Positions 9,224 to 17,976 of a stretch of 64,000 nt of DNA are shown piece after piece (position 1 is the stretch's first letter; the number at the start of each line of letters is the position of its first letter). The stretch is from an uncultured Clostridium sp. Lineage in GTDB: Bacteria > Bacillota > Clostridia > TANB77 > CAG-508. Location of the stretch: the NCBI GenBank assembly GCA_947572725.1, contig CANPDB010000002.1, positions 1 to 64,000 of the forward strand, read 5' to 3'. The translations under genes and the position numbers were made by a program. The notes beneath the pieces are model-generated. The model saw nothing but the letters and a program-made list of their open reading frames with translations. It ran no database searches and had not been told where the DNA came from.

Positions 9224-11077
9224 TTAAGTTAACCTGCGTTTTCTAACTTTCAATACTCTCAAAGCATTAATTATAGCAATTATAGAAACACCAACATCAG
9301 CAAATACAGCTTCCCACATAGTTGACAATCCAAGTGCACTTAAAATTAGAACAAGTATTTTTATAAAAATAGCAAATATAATATTTTCTTTAACAATCCT
9401 CATGGTCTTTTTTGATAAATGAATAGCATTTACTATTTTTGAAGGTTCATCTGTCATTATAACAATATCTGCTGCTTCAATCGCTGCATCTGAGCCTAAT
9501 CCTCCCATTGCTATTCCTATATCTGATAAAGCTAGAACAGGTGCATCATTTATTCCATCTCCAACAAATGCAAGCTTACCTTTTTGGCTTTTTTCTTTTA
9601 ATAAATTTTCTACTTTTTCTACCTTACCATCTGGTAATAATTCTGTATAAGCTTTATCTAAGCCTAACTTTTGTGCAACATTTTCCCCTACACTTTTTCT
9701 ATCTCCTGTTAGCATTACTGTTTGTTTTATATGGTTCTTTTTTAGGTCTTTTATTGCTTTTTGTGAATCTTCCTTTATTTTATCTGCTATTAAAATATAT
9801 CCTACATATTTTTCGTTTATTGCAACATATAAAATAGTATCAATATCATCACATTTAGTAAAGTCTATTTCATTTTCTTGCATTAGTTTTCCATTTCCTA
9901 CTAGTACATCTTGTTCTCCAATTTTTGCTTTTATTCCAAGCCCTGATAACTCTTCTGTTTTTATAATTTGTTTTTCATCTATCTCTTTGTTATATGCTTT
10001 TTTTATTGATAGAGAAATTGGATGATTCGAATAATTTTCTGCATATGCTGTGATTTTTAATAATTCTTCTTTTGTTATCCCTATTGCTTCGACTTTTTGT
10101 ACTTCAAAAACTCCTTCTGTTAATGTCCCTGTTTTATCAAATACTATTATTTCTGTATTTGATAATTGTTCTAAATAGTTACTTCCTTTTATTAATATTC
10201 CAATTTTAGAAGCTCCTCCTATTCCTCCAAAAAAGCTTAATGGTATTGATATTACTAATGCACAAGGACATGATACTACAAGAAATGATAATGCTCTATA
10301 TATCCAATCTGAAAAACTAGCATCTTTTATTATAATTGGTGGTAATATTGCTAAAATTAATGCAATTATAACAACTACTGGTGTATAGTATTTTGCAAAT
10401 TTTGTAATGAAATTTTCTGATTTTGATTTTTTACTACTTGCATTTTCTACTAAATCTAATATCTTACTAACTGTTGATTCTCCATATTCTTTTGTTACTT
10501 CTATTTTTATTAATCCAGTTAAATTTATTGTTCCACTTAATACTTCATTACCTTCTACTACTTCTTTTGGTAATGACTCTCCTGTTAATGCTTTTGTATC
10601 AAGTGTTGTTTTTCCTTCTACTACTATTCCATCTAACGGAACTTTTTCTCCTGGTTTTACTATAATTGTTTCTTTTAGTTTAACATCTTCTGGATTTACT
10701 TTTTGAATTTCTCCGTTTCTTTCTACATTAGCAAAATCTGGTCTTATATCCATTAATGTTGATATTGATTTTCTCGATTTATCAACTGCATAACTTTGAA
10801 ATAATTCTCCTATTTGATAAAATAACATAACTGCTGTTGCTTCTGGAAACTCTTTTATTGCAAATGCTCCTATTGTTGCAACTGCCATTAAAAAGTTTTC
10901 ATCAAATACTTTTCCTCTTTTTATATTTCTTATTGCTTTTTTTAGAATTTCATATCCAACTATAATATATGATATAACAAACATTACATCATTTATCAGT
11001 TCATTATTAAATTTTATTATTATAGCAATTAAAAATAGTGTAAGTGCTATTATAATTTTGTTTCTTTTTTTCTTCAC
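9224..11077 (-). CDS. cadA: Cd2+/Zn2+/Pb2+-exporting P1B-type ATPase CadA
   Basis: This heavy-metal P-type ATPase (617 aa) has paired N-terminal membrane helices, a TGES actuator loop near residue 167 and the metal-selecting CPC motif in SCPCALV near 269. The phosphorylation motif DKTGTLT lies near 314, followed by MLTGDR and GDGINDAP. CPC with this overall sequence points to Zn/Cd/Pb rather than Cu. The usual N-terminal HMA domain is missing and is supplied as a separate 73-aa protein encoded just upstream. The cadC-HMA-cadA order and the cadC operator indicate metal-induced expression. The stop codon lies about 35 nt before the likely start of jetD. Confidence 0.93.
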   Translation of the reverse strand: MKKKRNKIIIALTLFLIAIIIKFNNELINDVMFVISYIIVGYEILKKAIRNIKRGKVFDENFLMAVATIGAFAIKEFPEATAVMLFYQIGELFQSYAVDKSRKSISTLMDIRPDFANVERNGEIQKVNPEDVKLKETIIVKPGEKVPLDGIVVEGKTTLDTKALTGESLPKEVVEGNEVLSGTINLTGLIKIEVTKEYGESTVSKILDLVENASSKKSKSENFITKFAKYYTPVVVIIALILAILPPIIIKDASFSDWIYRALSFLVVSCPCALVISIPLSFFGGIGGASKIGILIKGSNYLEQLSNTEIIVFDKTGTLTEGVFEVQKVEAIGITKEELLKITAYAENYSNHPISLSIKKAYNKEIDEKQIIKTEELSGLGIKAKIGEQDVLVGNGKLMQENEIDFTKCDDIDTILYVAINEKYVGYILIADKIKEDSQKAIKDLKKNHIKQTVMLTGDRKSVGENVAQKLGLDKAYTELLPDGKVEKVENLLKEKSQKGKLAFVGDGINDAPVLALSDIGIAMGGLGSDAAIEAADIVIMTDEPSKIVNAIHLSKKTMRIVKENIIFAIFIKILVLILSALGLSTMWEAVFADVGVSIIAIINALRVLKVRKRRLT

Positions 11078-11182
11078 TGTTATTCACTGTCCTCTCATTT
11101 GTTCATTATGTTTATTTTACATATCTAAACTGTTCCTTACATTCATTTTGAATTTTTCATTATATATAATTAAAATACAAAA

Positions 11183-11404
11183 TTAAACTTCTTCTATTGT
11201 TACATCTGGTTCTTCTTTTTTAATTACTTTTTTTACCTTTTCTAAAATTTCTTCTTTATTGATTTCATTATGTTCTATCTCCATTTTTTCTGTTAGAAAA
11301 TTTATGTTGCAACTTTCTACATTTTCTATTTTTTGTATTGTCTTTTCTAATTCTGCTGCACAATTTGCACAGTCTAATCCTTTTATTTTAAATTTACTTA
11401 TCAT
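11183..11404 (-). CDS. Heavy-metal-associated (HMA) domain protein
   Basis: This stand-alone HMA domain of 73 aa has the metal-binding motif GLDCANCA near residues 9-16. It lies between the ArsR regulator and cadA on the same strand, preceded by an AGGAGG-type site (11406-11412). It probably delivers Zn/Cd to CadA, or acts as the detached N-terminal metal-binding domain of that pump, which lacks one. The acidic C-terminus is typical for this subgroup. Confidence 0.88.
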   Translation of the reverse strand: MISKFKIKGLDCANCAAELEKTIQKIENVESCNINFLTEKMEIEHNEINKEEILEKVKKVIKKEEPDVTIEEV

Positions 11405-11504
11405 AATTTTACCTCCTGATTTTTATCTTTCCTCTTATCCTTTTTACCTAATATACAGGAAATTTAGTATTTTTTATATAGCTATAATACATATGTTAAT
11501 TTCA

Positions 11505-11867
11505 CTATTTCTTGTGCTCTATGTGTTCTATTCCTATTTCAAACACTTCTTTTACATGTTCATCATCTAGCATATAAAAAACTTCTTTGCCAGATTTTCT
11601 ACATTTAACAATTCCACTTCTTCTTAATGTTCCTAATTGATGTGATATTGAAGATTTACTCATTCCAAGTACATTTGCTATATCACATACACACATTTCG
11701 TTTCTATCTAATGCAAATAATATTTTTACTCTTGTTGTATCTCCTAAAATTTTAAAGAATTCTGCTAATTTATTAAAAATATCTTCTTCTGGCATATTTT
11801 TTATAGTATTATCTACTGCTTCTTGATGTATTACATTACAGTCACATATAAATTCGTTTCTTGACAT
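11505..11867 (-). CDS. cadC: ArsR/SmtB-family metal sensor CadC
   Basis: This winged-helix repressor has the CadC signature. The N-terminus carries a CDC cysteine pair, the recognition region has CVCDIANVLGMSKSSISHQL, and the C-terminal helix carries the alpha5 metal site DEH with a downstream HIEH. The two cysteine pairs form the alpha3N Cd/Pb/Zn sensing site in known CadC proteins. I choose ATG 11867 (MSRNEF) because GGAGG lies 6 nt upstream; the longer frame to 11921 would run into the operator region. It heads the cad operon and very likely represses its own promoter until metal binds. Confidence 0.9.
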   Translation of the reverse strand: MSRNEFICDCNVIHQEAVDNTIKNMPEEDIFNKLAEFFKILGDTTRVKILFALDRNEMCVCDIANVLGMSKSSISHQLGTLRRSGIVKCRKSGKEVFYMLDDEHVKEVFEIGIEHIEHKK

Positions 11868-11905
11868 TTTTACCTCCTTATATCTTTTGTATTTTCGAAT
11901 TACAA

Positions 11906-11961
11906 TTGAATGTTTATTCAACTTTAATTACATTATATGTGAATAAGCACTCAACTGTCAA
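11906..11961 (-). promoter_or_regulatory. cad operon promoter with two CadC operator palindromes
   Basis: On the minus strand a consensus -35 TTGACA (11956-11961) is separated by 18 nt from a consensus -10 TATAAT (11932-11937). The spacer contains TGAGTGCTTATTCA (11940-11953), an ArsR/SmtB-type operator. A second palindrome, TTGAATGTTTATTCAA (11906-11921), overlaps the transcription start region. The arrangement predicts that CadC blocks RNA polymerase and is released by metal. Confidence 0.8.
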
Positions 11962-11990
11962 TAGTTTTTGTTAAAAAATTTTAGAAATTT

Positions 11991-12149
11991 TTAATGTTTT
12001 TCAACAATAATTACAACACCTATGTATGGTCTTTTTTCATTTTTATTATAAGCAATATGTTTATCAAATTGACTTAAATATTTAATATAATTATCATCTA
12101 TAATATAAAAATTTAACTTTTTCAATTTTATTTTCTTTCTATCTTTCAT
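11991..12149 (-). pseudogene. Truncated ToxN/AbiQ-type endoRNase (type III toxin-antitoxin)
   Basis: A short frame of 52 aa with a good GGAGG site reads LNFYIIDDNYIKYLSQFD followed by RPYIGVVI. This is the N-terminal signature of ToxN/AbiQ toxins: FY-I--YI-YL--FD, then the IG-V strand. Full ToxN proteins are about 170 aa, so two thirds are missing. The frame ends 30 nt before the -35 box of the cad promoter, suggesting that arrival of the cad genes or a deletion removed the rest. The tandem repeats and terminator just upstream match the expected ToxI-terminator-ToxN layout. The remnant lacks most of the RNase fold and is probably inactive. Confidence 0.65.
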
Positions 12150-12164
12150 TTATTCCTCCACATT

Positions 12165-12197
12165 ACAAATATAGGGGATACTTTTTAAGTACCCCCA
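12165..12197 (-). terminator. Hairpin between the ToxI-like repeats and toxN remnant
   Basis: On the minus strand GGGGGTACTT pairs with AAGTATCCCC around a three-base loop, followed by a weakly T-rich tail. In type III toxin-antitoxin loci a leaky terminator lies between the RNA antitoxin repeats and the toxin gene, exactly where this one is. Confidence 0.65.
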
Positions 12198-12210
12198 TAA
12201 CTTTTTCTGG

Positions 12211-12313
12211 AAACTCGTTTATAGTAAACTAAAGGCTCGTTTCTAACCTAATGTTCAATAGGATATTCGTTTATAGGATTTGCATCCTAAAGGCTCATAT
12301 CTAACCTAATGTT
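12211..12313 (-). ncRNA. ToxI-like antitoxin RNA repeats (two imperfect tandem units)
   Basis: Two units of about 45-50 nt share TCGTTTATAG near one end and AAAGGCTC followed by CTAACCTAATGTT at the other, at 12213-12255 and 12266-12313 on the plus strand. A degenerate piece with GCATCCTA follows near 12350. Tandem 30-50 nt repeats directly upstream of a terminator and a ToxN-type gene are the definition of a type III antitoxin. Only two units are clear, so the locus may be decayed. Confidence 0.5.
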
Positions 12314-12580
12314 TATTGCACTTATTTATGAAATTAATCAAAGGATTGTGCATCCTAGTTTATTTGATAAATTAATTTATCAATACTAGTATATTTATTA
12401 TACTTTATTTTATTTATGAAATCAATAGTTTGTATGAATTTTCATAATTAGTTACAGTTTTCAGTTAAGTTAGAATTTTTTTTATAATATTAAAATTTAC
12501 TTATATTTTTTTAATTTTTGTACATAATAGTAAAATATAAAAAATATGGTATAACAAATTACCAAGAACAGGAGTGTTTT

Positions 12581-13015
12581 ATGGAAGATCAAAATTTAAA
12601 TATTTTAGATGAAGTTAATAAAGGAGCTACTATGGGAATGGATGCTATTTCATATGTTTCTGAAAAAGTATCTGACAATGAATTTCAGGAAGTTTTAGAT
12701 ACAGAGTATAATAAATATAAGAAAATTTCTGAAAGAGTTAATAATTTGTATAATAATTATAGTGACAAAGAACCTCACGAAACAAATGCTATGAATAAAA
12801 TGATGACTTGGTATGGTATTCAAATGAAAACTATGACAGATGATACTACTTCTAAATTGTCAGAATTGTTAATGCAAGGTACTAATATGGGAATTATAGA
12901 AGGTAGACGCTTAATTAATCAAAATCAAGATGCTGCCTCAGATGTAAAAAATATTTTAAATGATTTTGTTGTTATGCAAGAAGATAGTGTAGAAACTTTG
13001 AAGAAGTATTTATAA
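12581..13015 (+). CDS. Small helical protein of unknown function
   Basis: This 144-aa protein starts at ATG 12581 (MEDQNLNI), preceded by AGGAG; the longer frame to 12518 has no ribosome binding site. The sequence is almost entirely helical with conserved-looking Met-rich segments (MNKMMTWYGIQMKTM) and a pattern compatible with a four-helix bundle. I do not recognise the family with confidence. It is one of the few plus-strand genes and stands alone between the toxin-antitoxin remnant and a family A palindromic element. Confidence 0.7.
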   Translation: MEDQNLNILDEVNKGATMGMDAISYVSEKVSDNEFQEVLDTEYNKYKKISERVNNLYNNYSDKEPHETNAMNKMMTWYGIQMKTMTDDTTSKLSELLMQGTNMGIIEGRRLINQNQDAASDVKNILNDFVVMQEDSVETLKKYL

Positions 13016-13028
13016 TTAAAAAACATAA

Positions 13029-13273
13029 AAACGATTATAATCTAATTTGTTTTTAAGCTTATATTAATGACAACTACTCGCTCCCAAAAGTTTATAATTA
13101 TTTATTGTTTTCACTGCCCCATTCTAAAAATTCTATAGAAAAGTTAGAAAACTTTTCTAAGAATTTTTGAACGGTCACCCCGGAGTCGCTCAAAAATAAA
13201 TAATTATAAACCTTTTTGCGCTATTCTTAATTAAAAAATATAATATTAAAAATGATTTAAATTATAATCGTTA
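13029..13273. repeat. Family A palindromic element, copy A1 (core II variant)
   Basis: The core (13075-13225) runs from TACTCGCTCCC to GCGCTATT. An inner stem pairs GTTTATAATTATTTA with TAAATAATTATAAAC, and a central hairpin (AATTCT..AGAATT) ends near a CCCCGGAGTCGCT segment. Outside the core, ACGATTATAAT (13030-13040) pairs with ATTATAATCGT (13261-13271). It lies just beyond the fabI stop and may act as terminator for the fatty-acid operon. Confidence 0.75.
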
Positions 13274-13278
13274 TAGCT

Positions 13279-14052
13279 TTAAACACCCATTATATTATAT
13301 CCACTATCTGCATATATAACTTGACCTGTTATACTATCAGACATATCACTTAATAAAAATGTTGCTACATTACCAACTTGTATTGTTGTAACATTTCTAT
13401 GTAATGGTGATTTTTCTTCTACAACTGTTAAAATAGACGAAAAATCTTTAATTCCTTTTGCTGACAATGTTTTAATAGGTCCTGCTGAAACAGCATTTAC
13501 ATTAATACCCTCTTTTCCAAAATTTTCTGCTAGGTATCTAACACTTGCTTCTAATGCTGCTTTTGCAACTCCCATAACATTGTAACCTTCTAATACTTTT
13601 GTTGAACCATGATATGTTAAAGTTACTAATTTTGCATTTTCATTTAGCATATCTAGTTCTTTTGCCATTCTTGCAGCAAGTACAAAAGAATAACTGCTAA
13701 CATCTACTGCGTGAGAATACCCTTCTTTACTAGTATATACAAAGTCATTGTGTAAATCCTCTGTATTTGCGTGAGCAATTGCGTGTACTATACCATCTAC
13801 TTTTCCATTTTCTTCTTTAATTTTAGTAAAAGTTTCTTTTACCAACTCATCTTCTGATGCACCATCTAATACATAAGCTTTACTTCCTTTAAATTCTTTA
13901 ATTAATTCTTCAATCTTTTCTTTGTTATCTTCTCCCATATATGTAAAGATTAATTTTGCTCCATTTTCATAAGCAGATTTAGCAATCCCAAATGCTATAC
14001 TCCATTTATTTCTAATTCCCATTATTAATATTTTTTTATCTTTTAACAACAT
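13279..14052 (-). CDS. fabI: Enoyl-[ACP] reductase (NADH) FabI
   Basis: This short-chain dehydrogenase-type enoyl-ACP reductase catalyses the last reduction of each fatty-acid elongation cycle. It shows the FabI-specific nucleotide-binding start ILIMGIRNKWSIAFGIA, the AHAN segment and a Y-x6-K catalytic pair in YNVMGVAK. It ends with the usual SGYNIMG tail. I choose ATG 14052 (MLLKDKK) because GGGGGA lies upstream; the longer frame to 14085 starts inside accA. It overlaps the end of accA by 17 nt and is the last gene of the cluster. FabI is the target class of triclosan-type inhibitors. Confidence 0.93.
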   Translation of the reverse strand: MLLKDKKILIMGIRNKWSIAFGIAKSAYENGAKLIFTYMGEDNKEKIEELIKEFKGSKAYVLDGASEDELVKETFTKIKEENGKVDGIVHAIAHANTEDLHNDFVYTSKEGYSHAVDVSSYSFVLAARMAKELDMLNENAKLVTLTYHGSTKVLEGYNVMGVAKAALEASVRYLAENFGKEGINVNAVSAGPIKTLSAKGIKDFSSILTVVEEKSPLHRNVTTIQVGNVATFLLSDMSDSITGQVIYADSGYNIMGV

Positions 14053-14858
14053 TTTTATATTCCCCCATATTTCTAAATTTTTCATATCTATTTTGCACTA
14101 TATCTTCTGTACTTAATTTATCCATTTCATTTATAGAAATGTTAATTTCTTTTTTCAAATTATTAACTATTTTTGCAAAGCTTTCTTCGTCATCTCCAGT
14201 TGGCTCTTTAATTACTTTGTCTATTACTTTTAATTTATATAAGTCATCTGCTGTCAACTTCATTTTTTCAGCTGCTTCCTTATATCTTGATGAATCTTTC
14301 CATAAAATACTGCTATATCCTTCTGGTGAAAGTATTGAATATATTGCGTTTTCTAGCATAAATACTTTATTTGCAACACCTATTGCTAAAGCTCCTCCAC
14401 TTGATCCCTCTCCGTATTACAATTGCTATTATTGGAACTCTTAGTTTTGCCATTTCAAACATAGATTTAGCTATTGCTTCTCCTTGTCCTCTTTCTTCTG
14501 CACCTATTCCAGGATATGCTCCTTTTGTATCTATAAATGTAATTACTGGTCTTTTAAATTTTTCTGCTTGTTTCATAAATCTTATCGCTTTTCTGTAACT
14601 TTCAGGGTTTGGCATTCCAAAATTCCTTTCAATATTTTCTTTTGTTGTCCTTCCTTTTTGTTCTGCTATTATTGTAAAATTTTGATTTCCTATTTTTGCT
14701 AAACCACATACAATAGATTTATCATCTTTAAAATTTCTATCTCCGTGTAATTCTATAAAATCATCAAATATAGCTTCTATATAATCAAAAGATGTTTTTC
14801 TTTTAGGACTTCGTGCTATTTCAACTTTTTCCCATGCTGATAATTTTGTGTTTGGCAT
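14036..14858 (-). CDS. accA: Acetyl-CoA carboxylase carboxyltransferase subunit alpha AccA, read through a +1 shift at CGG (14412-14414)
   Basis: AccA forms the carboxyltransferase with AccD and makes malonyl-CoA. The 0 frame is a clear AccA ([26 protein letters not shown]) up to codon 148, then meets an in-frame CGG and runs 14 nonsense residues to a stop. If the C is skipped the frame continues [17 protein letters not shown], which is the family's conserved active-site loop ([14 protein letters not shown]). It then runs to 14036, giving 273 aa in total. Carboxyltransferase is normally indispensable and every other gene of the cluster is intact. I therefore infer that the protein is made by recoding rather than lost. 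Confidence 0.9.
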
Positions 14859-14908
14859 TTATATTACCTCCGTTTCTATTTATATTTTGTTATAATTATT
14901 AGTTATCT

Positions 14909-15096
14909 ATGGGTAAAATATATTATTTTTGTAACACCGCGTAAGCGACCAGCTATGCATACTGCCACTGTAACAAGCAAGCTTTAACAGTGGACAGCAA
15001 AACGAGCGATAGCGAGTGCGAATTGGAGCAACCTACCTTCTTTAGAATTAGAGGTTGCGACACACAAGGTGTGAAAAAAATAATATATTTTACCAT
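14909..15096. repeat. Family B large inverted-repeat element, copy B1
   Basis: A 22-nt arm at 14909-14930 (GGTAAAATATATTATTTTT) pairs with its complement at 15075-15096. Between them are smaller hairpins: CCACTGT..ACAGTGG, GCAACCT..AGGTTGC and CACACC..GGTGTG. It occupies the gap between accD and accA inside the fatty-acid operon, so it is probably transcribed as a long structured RNA. Confidence 0.75.
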
Positions 15097-15127
15097 AAAT
15101 TAATATTACTACATTTTACTAAACAGA

Positions 15128-15967
15128 TTATTTATGAAATTGTATCAATTTATAAATAGTATCTTTCAAATCTTTTCTTTCAACTATTTTATCAATAAAA
15201 CCATGTTCTAATAAAAACTCAGCTGTTTGAAAACCTTCTGGAAGAGACTCGCCTATTGTTTGCTCTATAACCCTTTGTCCTGCAAATCCAATCATTGCAT
15301 GTGGCTCCGCCAAAATTATATCGCCCAAACTTGCAAAAGAAGCTGTAACTCCGCCATAAGTTGGGTCAGTTAAAACTGAAATATACAATTGCCCTGCTTC
15401 ATCTAACTTTGTAAGTGCTGCTGTTGTTTTTGCCATTTGCATTAAAGAAATTATACCTTCTTGCATTCTTGCACCACCTGAAACTGAAAATATTATAAGT
15501 GGTAACTTTTGTTCTGCTGCTTGTTCTATTGCATATGTGATTTTTTCTCCTACTACAATCCCCATGCTTCCCATTAAAAATCCACTATCCATTACACAAA
15601 TAACAACTTTTTCTCCATTAATATTTCCTGTACCACAACTGACAGCTTCTTCTAATCCTGTCTTCTCTCTTAAACCTTTTATTTTTTTTGTATAATCTTC
15701 TAGTCCTAATGGATTTGTAGTATCAATATTTAAATCAAATCTTTCATATGTACCATCATCAATTATCAATTCTAGTCTTTTACCAATATGCATTCTAAAA
15801 TAATGTCCACAATTAGGACAAATATTCATATTATTTCTAACTGTTTCTTTATACACAATTTCTTTACAATTATCACATTTTAGCCATTTACCAATTGGTA
15901 TGTCTATTTTAGCCTTTTTGTTTTTCGCTGTTGCTACTTCTCTTTTCTTTATTTTATCAACAATCAT
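15128..15967 (-). CDS. accD: Acetyl-CoA carboxylase carboxyltransferase subunit beta AccD
   Basis: The 279-aa subunit has the N-terminal zinc ribbon (CDNCKEIVY, then CPNCGHYF, residues about 33-58). A crotonase-like carboxyltransferase fold follows, with [20 protein letters not shown] and the [12 protein letters not shown] loop. It pairs with AccA to transfer CO2 from carboxybiotin to acetyl-CoA. It lies 60 nt downstream of accC; the family B element B1 separates it from accA. The length is normal for the family. Confidence 0.95.
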   Translation of the reverse strand: MIVDKIKKREVATAKNKKAKIDIPIGKWLKCDNCKEIVYKETVRNNMNICPNCGHYFRMHIGKRLELIIDDGTYERFDLNIDTTNPLGLEDYTKKIKGLREKTGLEEAVSCGTGNINGEKVVICVMDSGFLMGSMGIVVGEKITYAIEQAAEQKLPLIIFSVSGGARMQEGIISLMQMAKTTAALTKLDEAGQLYISVLTDPTYGGVTASFASLGDIILAEPHAMIGFAGQRVIEQTIGESLPEGFQTAEFLLEHGFIDKIVERKDLKDTIYKLIQFHK

Positions 15968-16027
15968 TTTTTACTCCTTTTTGGTTAAAAGTTCAGTTGA
16001 AAGTGAGTAAACAATTTTAACTAAACT

Positions 16028-17377
16028 TTAATTATTACCTTTTAAAATCTCCTTTTCAACAAATGAAGTATCAAAATTTCCTCTAATAAAATCTGGATTT
16101 CGTATTATTTCAAATAAAAAATCTCTATTAGTATCAACTCCATCAATTACTAATTCTTCTAAAGCTCTTTTCATTTTTGCAATTGCCTCATTTCTAGTTG
16201 TTCCAAAAGCTATAATTTTCGCAAGCATTGAATCATAATTAGGTGGTATTGTATATCCACTATATATAGCTGTATCAACTCTTATTCCATTTCCTCCTGG
16301 CATATTTAATTCTTTAATTTTTCCTGGACTTGGCATGAAGTCTTTGCTTGGATTTTCTGCATTTATTCTACATTCTATTGAATGTCCTTTAAATTCAATA
16401 TCTTTTTGCTTAAGTTTTAACTCTTCTCCAGCAGCTATTTTTATCTGTGATTTCACAATATCTATACCAGTTCTCATTTCTGTTATAGGGTGTTCCACTT
16501 GAATTCTAGTATTCATCTCCATAAAATAAAAATTTTTATCACTATCTACTAAAAATTCAACTGTTCCACAGCTTGTATATTGTGCAGCTTTTGCCGCTTT
16601 AACTGCTGCATTCCCCATTTTATTTCTAAGTTTTTCATCAATTGCAGTTGACGGTGTTTCTTCAATAATTTTTTGATGTTTCCTTTGAACAGTACAATCT
16701 CTTTCACCTAGATGAACTACATTTCCATGTTCATCTGCTAATATTTGAATCTCTACATGTCTAGGCTCTTTTATGAATTTTTCTATATAAATCTCATCAT
16801 CATTAAATGAATTCTTTGCTTCTTGTTTAACAATATTATAATTAATTTCTAGTTCTTTACTATTATTAGCTATTCTAATCCCTTTTCCACCGCCACCAGC
16901 TGCTGCCTTAAGCATAACAGGATAACCTATTTTTTCAGCAACTGAAACAGCATCTTTTAAACCTTTAACACTACCATCAGAACCAGGAATAACTGGAACA
17001 CCAGCTTTTTTCATCAACTCTTTACTATTAGATTTATTACCTAACATATCTATAACATTTGAACTGGGACCAATAAACTTAATATTAGACTCTTCACATA
17101 TTTTAGCAAATTGAGCATTTTCAGACAAAAAGCCAAAACCAGAATGAATACTATCACTACCAGTTATATAAGCAGCCTCAATAATGCTCTTTACATTTAA
17201 ATAACTCTTAGCAGAAGGAGCTGGACCAATACAAACAGCCTCATCAGCTAAACGAGTATGTAAAGCATCTTTATCAGCTTCAGAATAAACAGCAACTGTC
17301 TTAATATTCATCTCTTTACAGGCTCTAATTATACGAACAGCAATCTCACCACGATTCGCAATTAATATTTTATTCAT
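16028..17377 (-). CDS. accC: Biotin carboxylase AccC
   Basis: This is the ATP-grasp biotin carboxylase of acetyl-CoA carboxylase (449 aa). It shows the N-terminal ILIANRGEIAVRIIRACKE, the glycine-rich ATP loop AAAGGGGKGIR, ERDCTVQRKHQK and the catalytic segment MNTRIQVEHPITE. I place the start at ATG 17377 (MNKILIANRG) with AAAGGAA upstream. The open frame extends 24 codons further to 17449, but those codons lie in the family D palindrome, so an automatic start there would be wrong. The gene follows fabZ, from which it is separated by that palindrome. Confidence 0.95.
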   Translation of the reverse strand: MNKILIANRGEIAVRIIRACKEMNIKTVAVYSEADKDALHTRLADEAVCIGPAPSAKSYLNVKSIIEAAYITGSDSIHSGFGFLSENAQFAKICEESNIKFIGPSSNVIDMLGNKSNSKELMKKAGVPVIPGSDGSVKGLKDAVSVAEKIGYPVMLKAAAGGGGKGIRIANNSKELEINYNIVKQEAKNSFNDDEIYIEKFIKEPRHVEIQILADEHGNVVHLGERDCTVQRKHQKIIEETPSTAIDEKLRNKMGNAAVKAAKAAQYTSCGTVEFLVDSDKNFYFMEMNTRIQVEHPITEMRTGIDIVKSQIKIAAGEELKLKQKDIEFKGHSIECRINAENPSKDFMPSPGKIKELNMPGGNGIRVDTAIYSGYTIPPNYDSMLAKIIAFGTTRNEAIAKMKRALEELVIDGVDTNRDFLFEIIRNPDFIRGNFDTSFVEKEILKGNN

Positions 17378-17395
17378 ATCACTAAATTCCTTTCT

Positions 17396-17534
17396 TGAGA
17401 CATTTGGGACGGTGCTAAAATGTCTCATCTTTTTGTCGTTTTTTGTCACAACATATTTAATTATAATTTTATTTTAACTTTCGACATTTTTCGATTTAAT
17501 TATGAGACATTTTTGCACCGTCCCAAGTGTCTCA
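17396..17534. repeat. Family D REP-like element D1, paired inverted copies
   Basis: The left unit TGAGACATTTGGGACGGTGC (17396-17415, ending TGTCTCA at 17427) faces an inverted unit ending CACCGTCCCAAGTGTCTCA at 17534. Each unit is itself a hairpin (TGAGACA..TGTCTCA). The spacer of about 75 nt contains GTCG/CGAC hairpin pieces. The right end lies one base from the fabZ stop codon and the left end 19 nt from the accC start, so it exactly fills the gap. Confidence 0.8.
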
Positions 17535-17535
17535 T

Positions 17536-17958
17536 TTACACTAAAGCAAATGTTAATTCTCCTTTTGCTGCTATTTTTCCTTCTACTGTTGCTTTTGCTT
17601 CTCCTATTCCAATAGGTCCTTTTCTTTTTATTATTTTTACTTCTAGTTTTAACCTGTCTCCTGGTACTACCATTTTCTTGAATTTCATTTTGTCTATTCC
17701 TCCAAATAGTGCATTTTTTCCTTTGTTTTCTTCCATTGATAGTATGGCTACTGCTCCTGTTTGTGCTAAACTTTCTGCTATTAGTACTCCTGGCATTATT
17801 GGGTTTCCTGGAAAGTGTCCTTTAAAGTACCATTCGCTTTCGTCTACATTTTTATATGCTGTTGCACTTTCTCCTGGTGTGTATTCTTCTACTTCGTCTA
17901 TCATTAAAAATGGTTCTCTTTGTGGTATGATTTCTTTTATTTCTTCTTTACTTAACAT
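17536..17958 (-). CDS. fabZ: 3-hydroxyacyl-[ACP] dehydratase FabZ
   Basis: This hot-dog fold dehydratase (140 aa) catalyses dehydration of 3-hydroxyacyl-ACP. It carries the diagnostic FKGHFPGNPIMPGVLIAESL, with the catalytic histidine in GHFPG and the catalytic glutamate in AESLAQ. The N-terminal IIPQREPFLMIDEV is also typical. It sits between accB and accC, the usual clostridial order. Its stop codon is directly abutted by family D element D1. Confidence 0.95.
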   Translation of the reverse strand: MLSKEEIKEIIPQREPFLMIDEVEEYTPGESATAYKNVDESEWYFKGHFPGNPIMPGVLIAESLAQTGAVAILSMEENKGKNALFGGIDKMKFKKMVVPGDRLKLEVKIIKRKGPIGIGEAKATVEGKIAAKGELTFALV

Positions 17959-17976
17959 TTTAAGCTCCTTTTCTTT

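Noticed and set aside
12211..12360. CRISPR remnant
   Set aside because: There are only two long imperfect units with no spacer pattern. The adjacent terminator and ToxN-like stub explain them better as antitoxin repeats.
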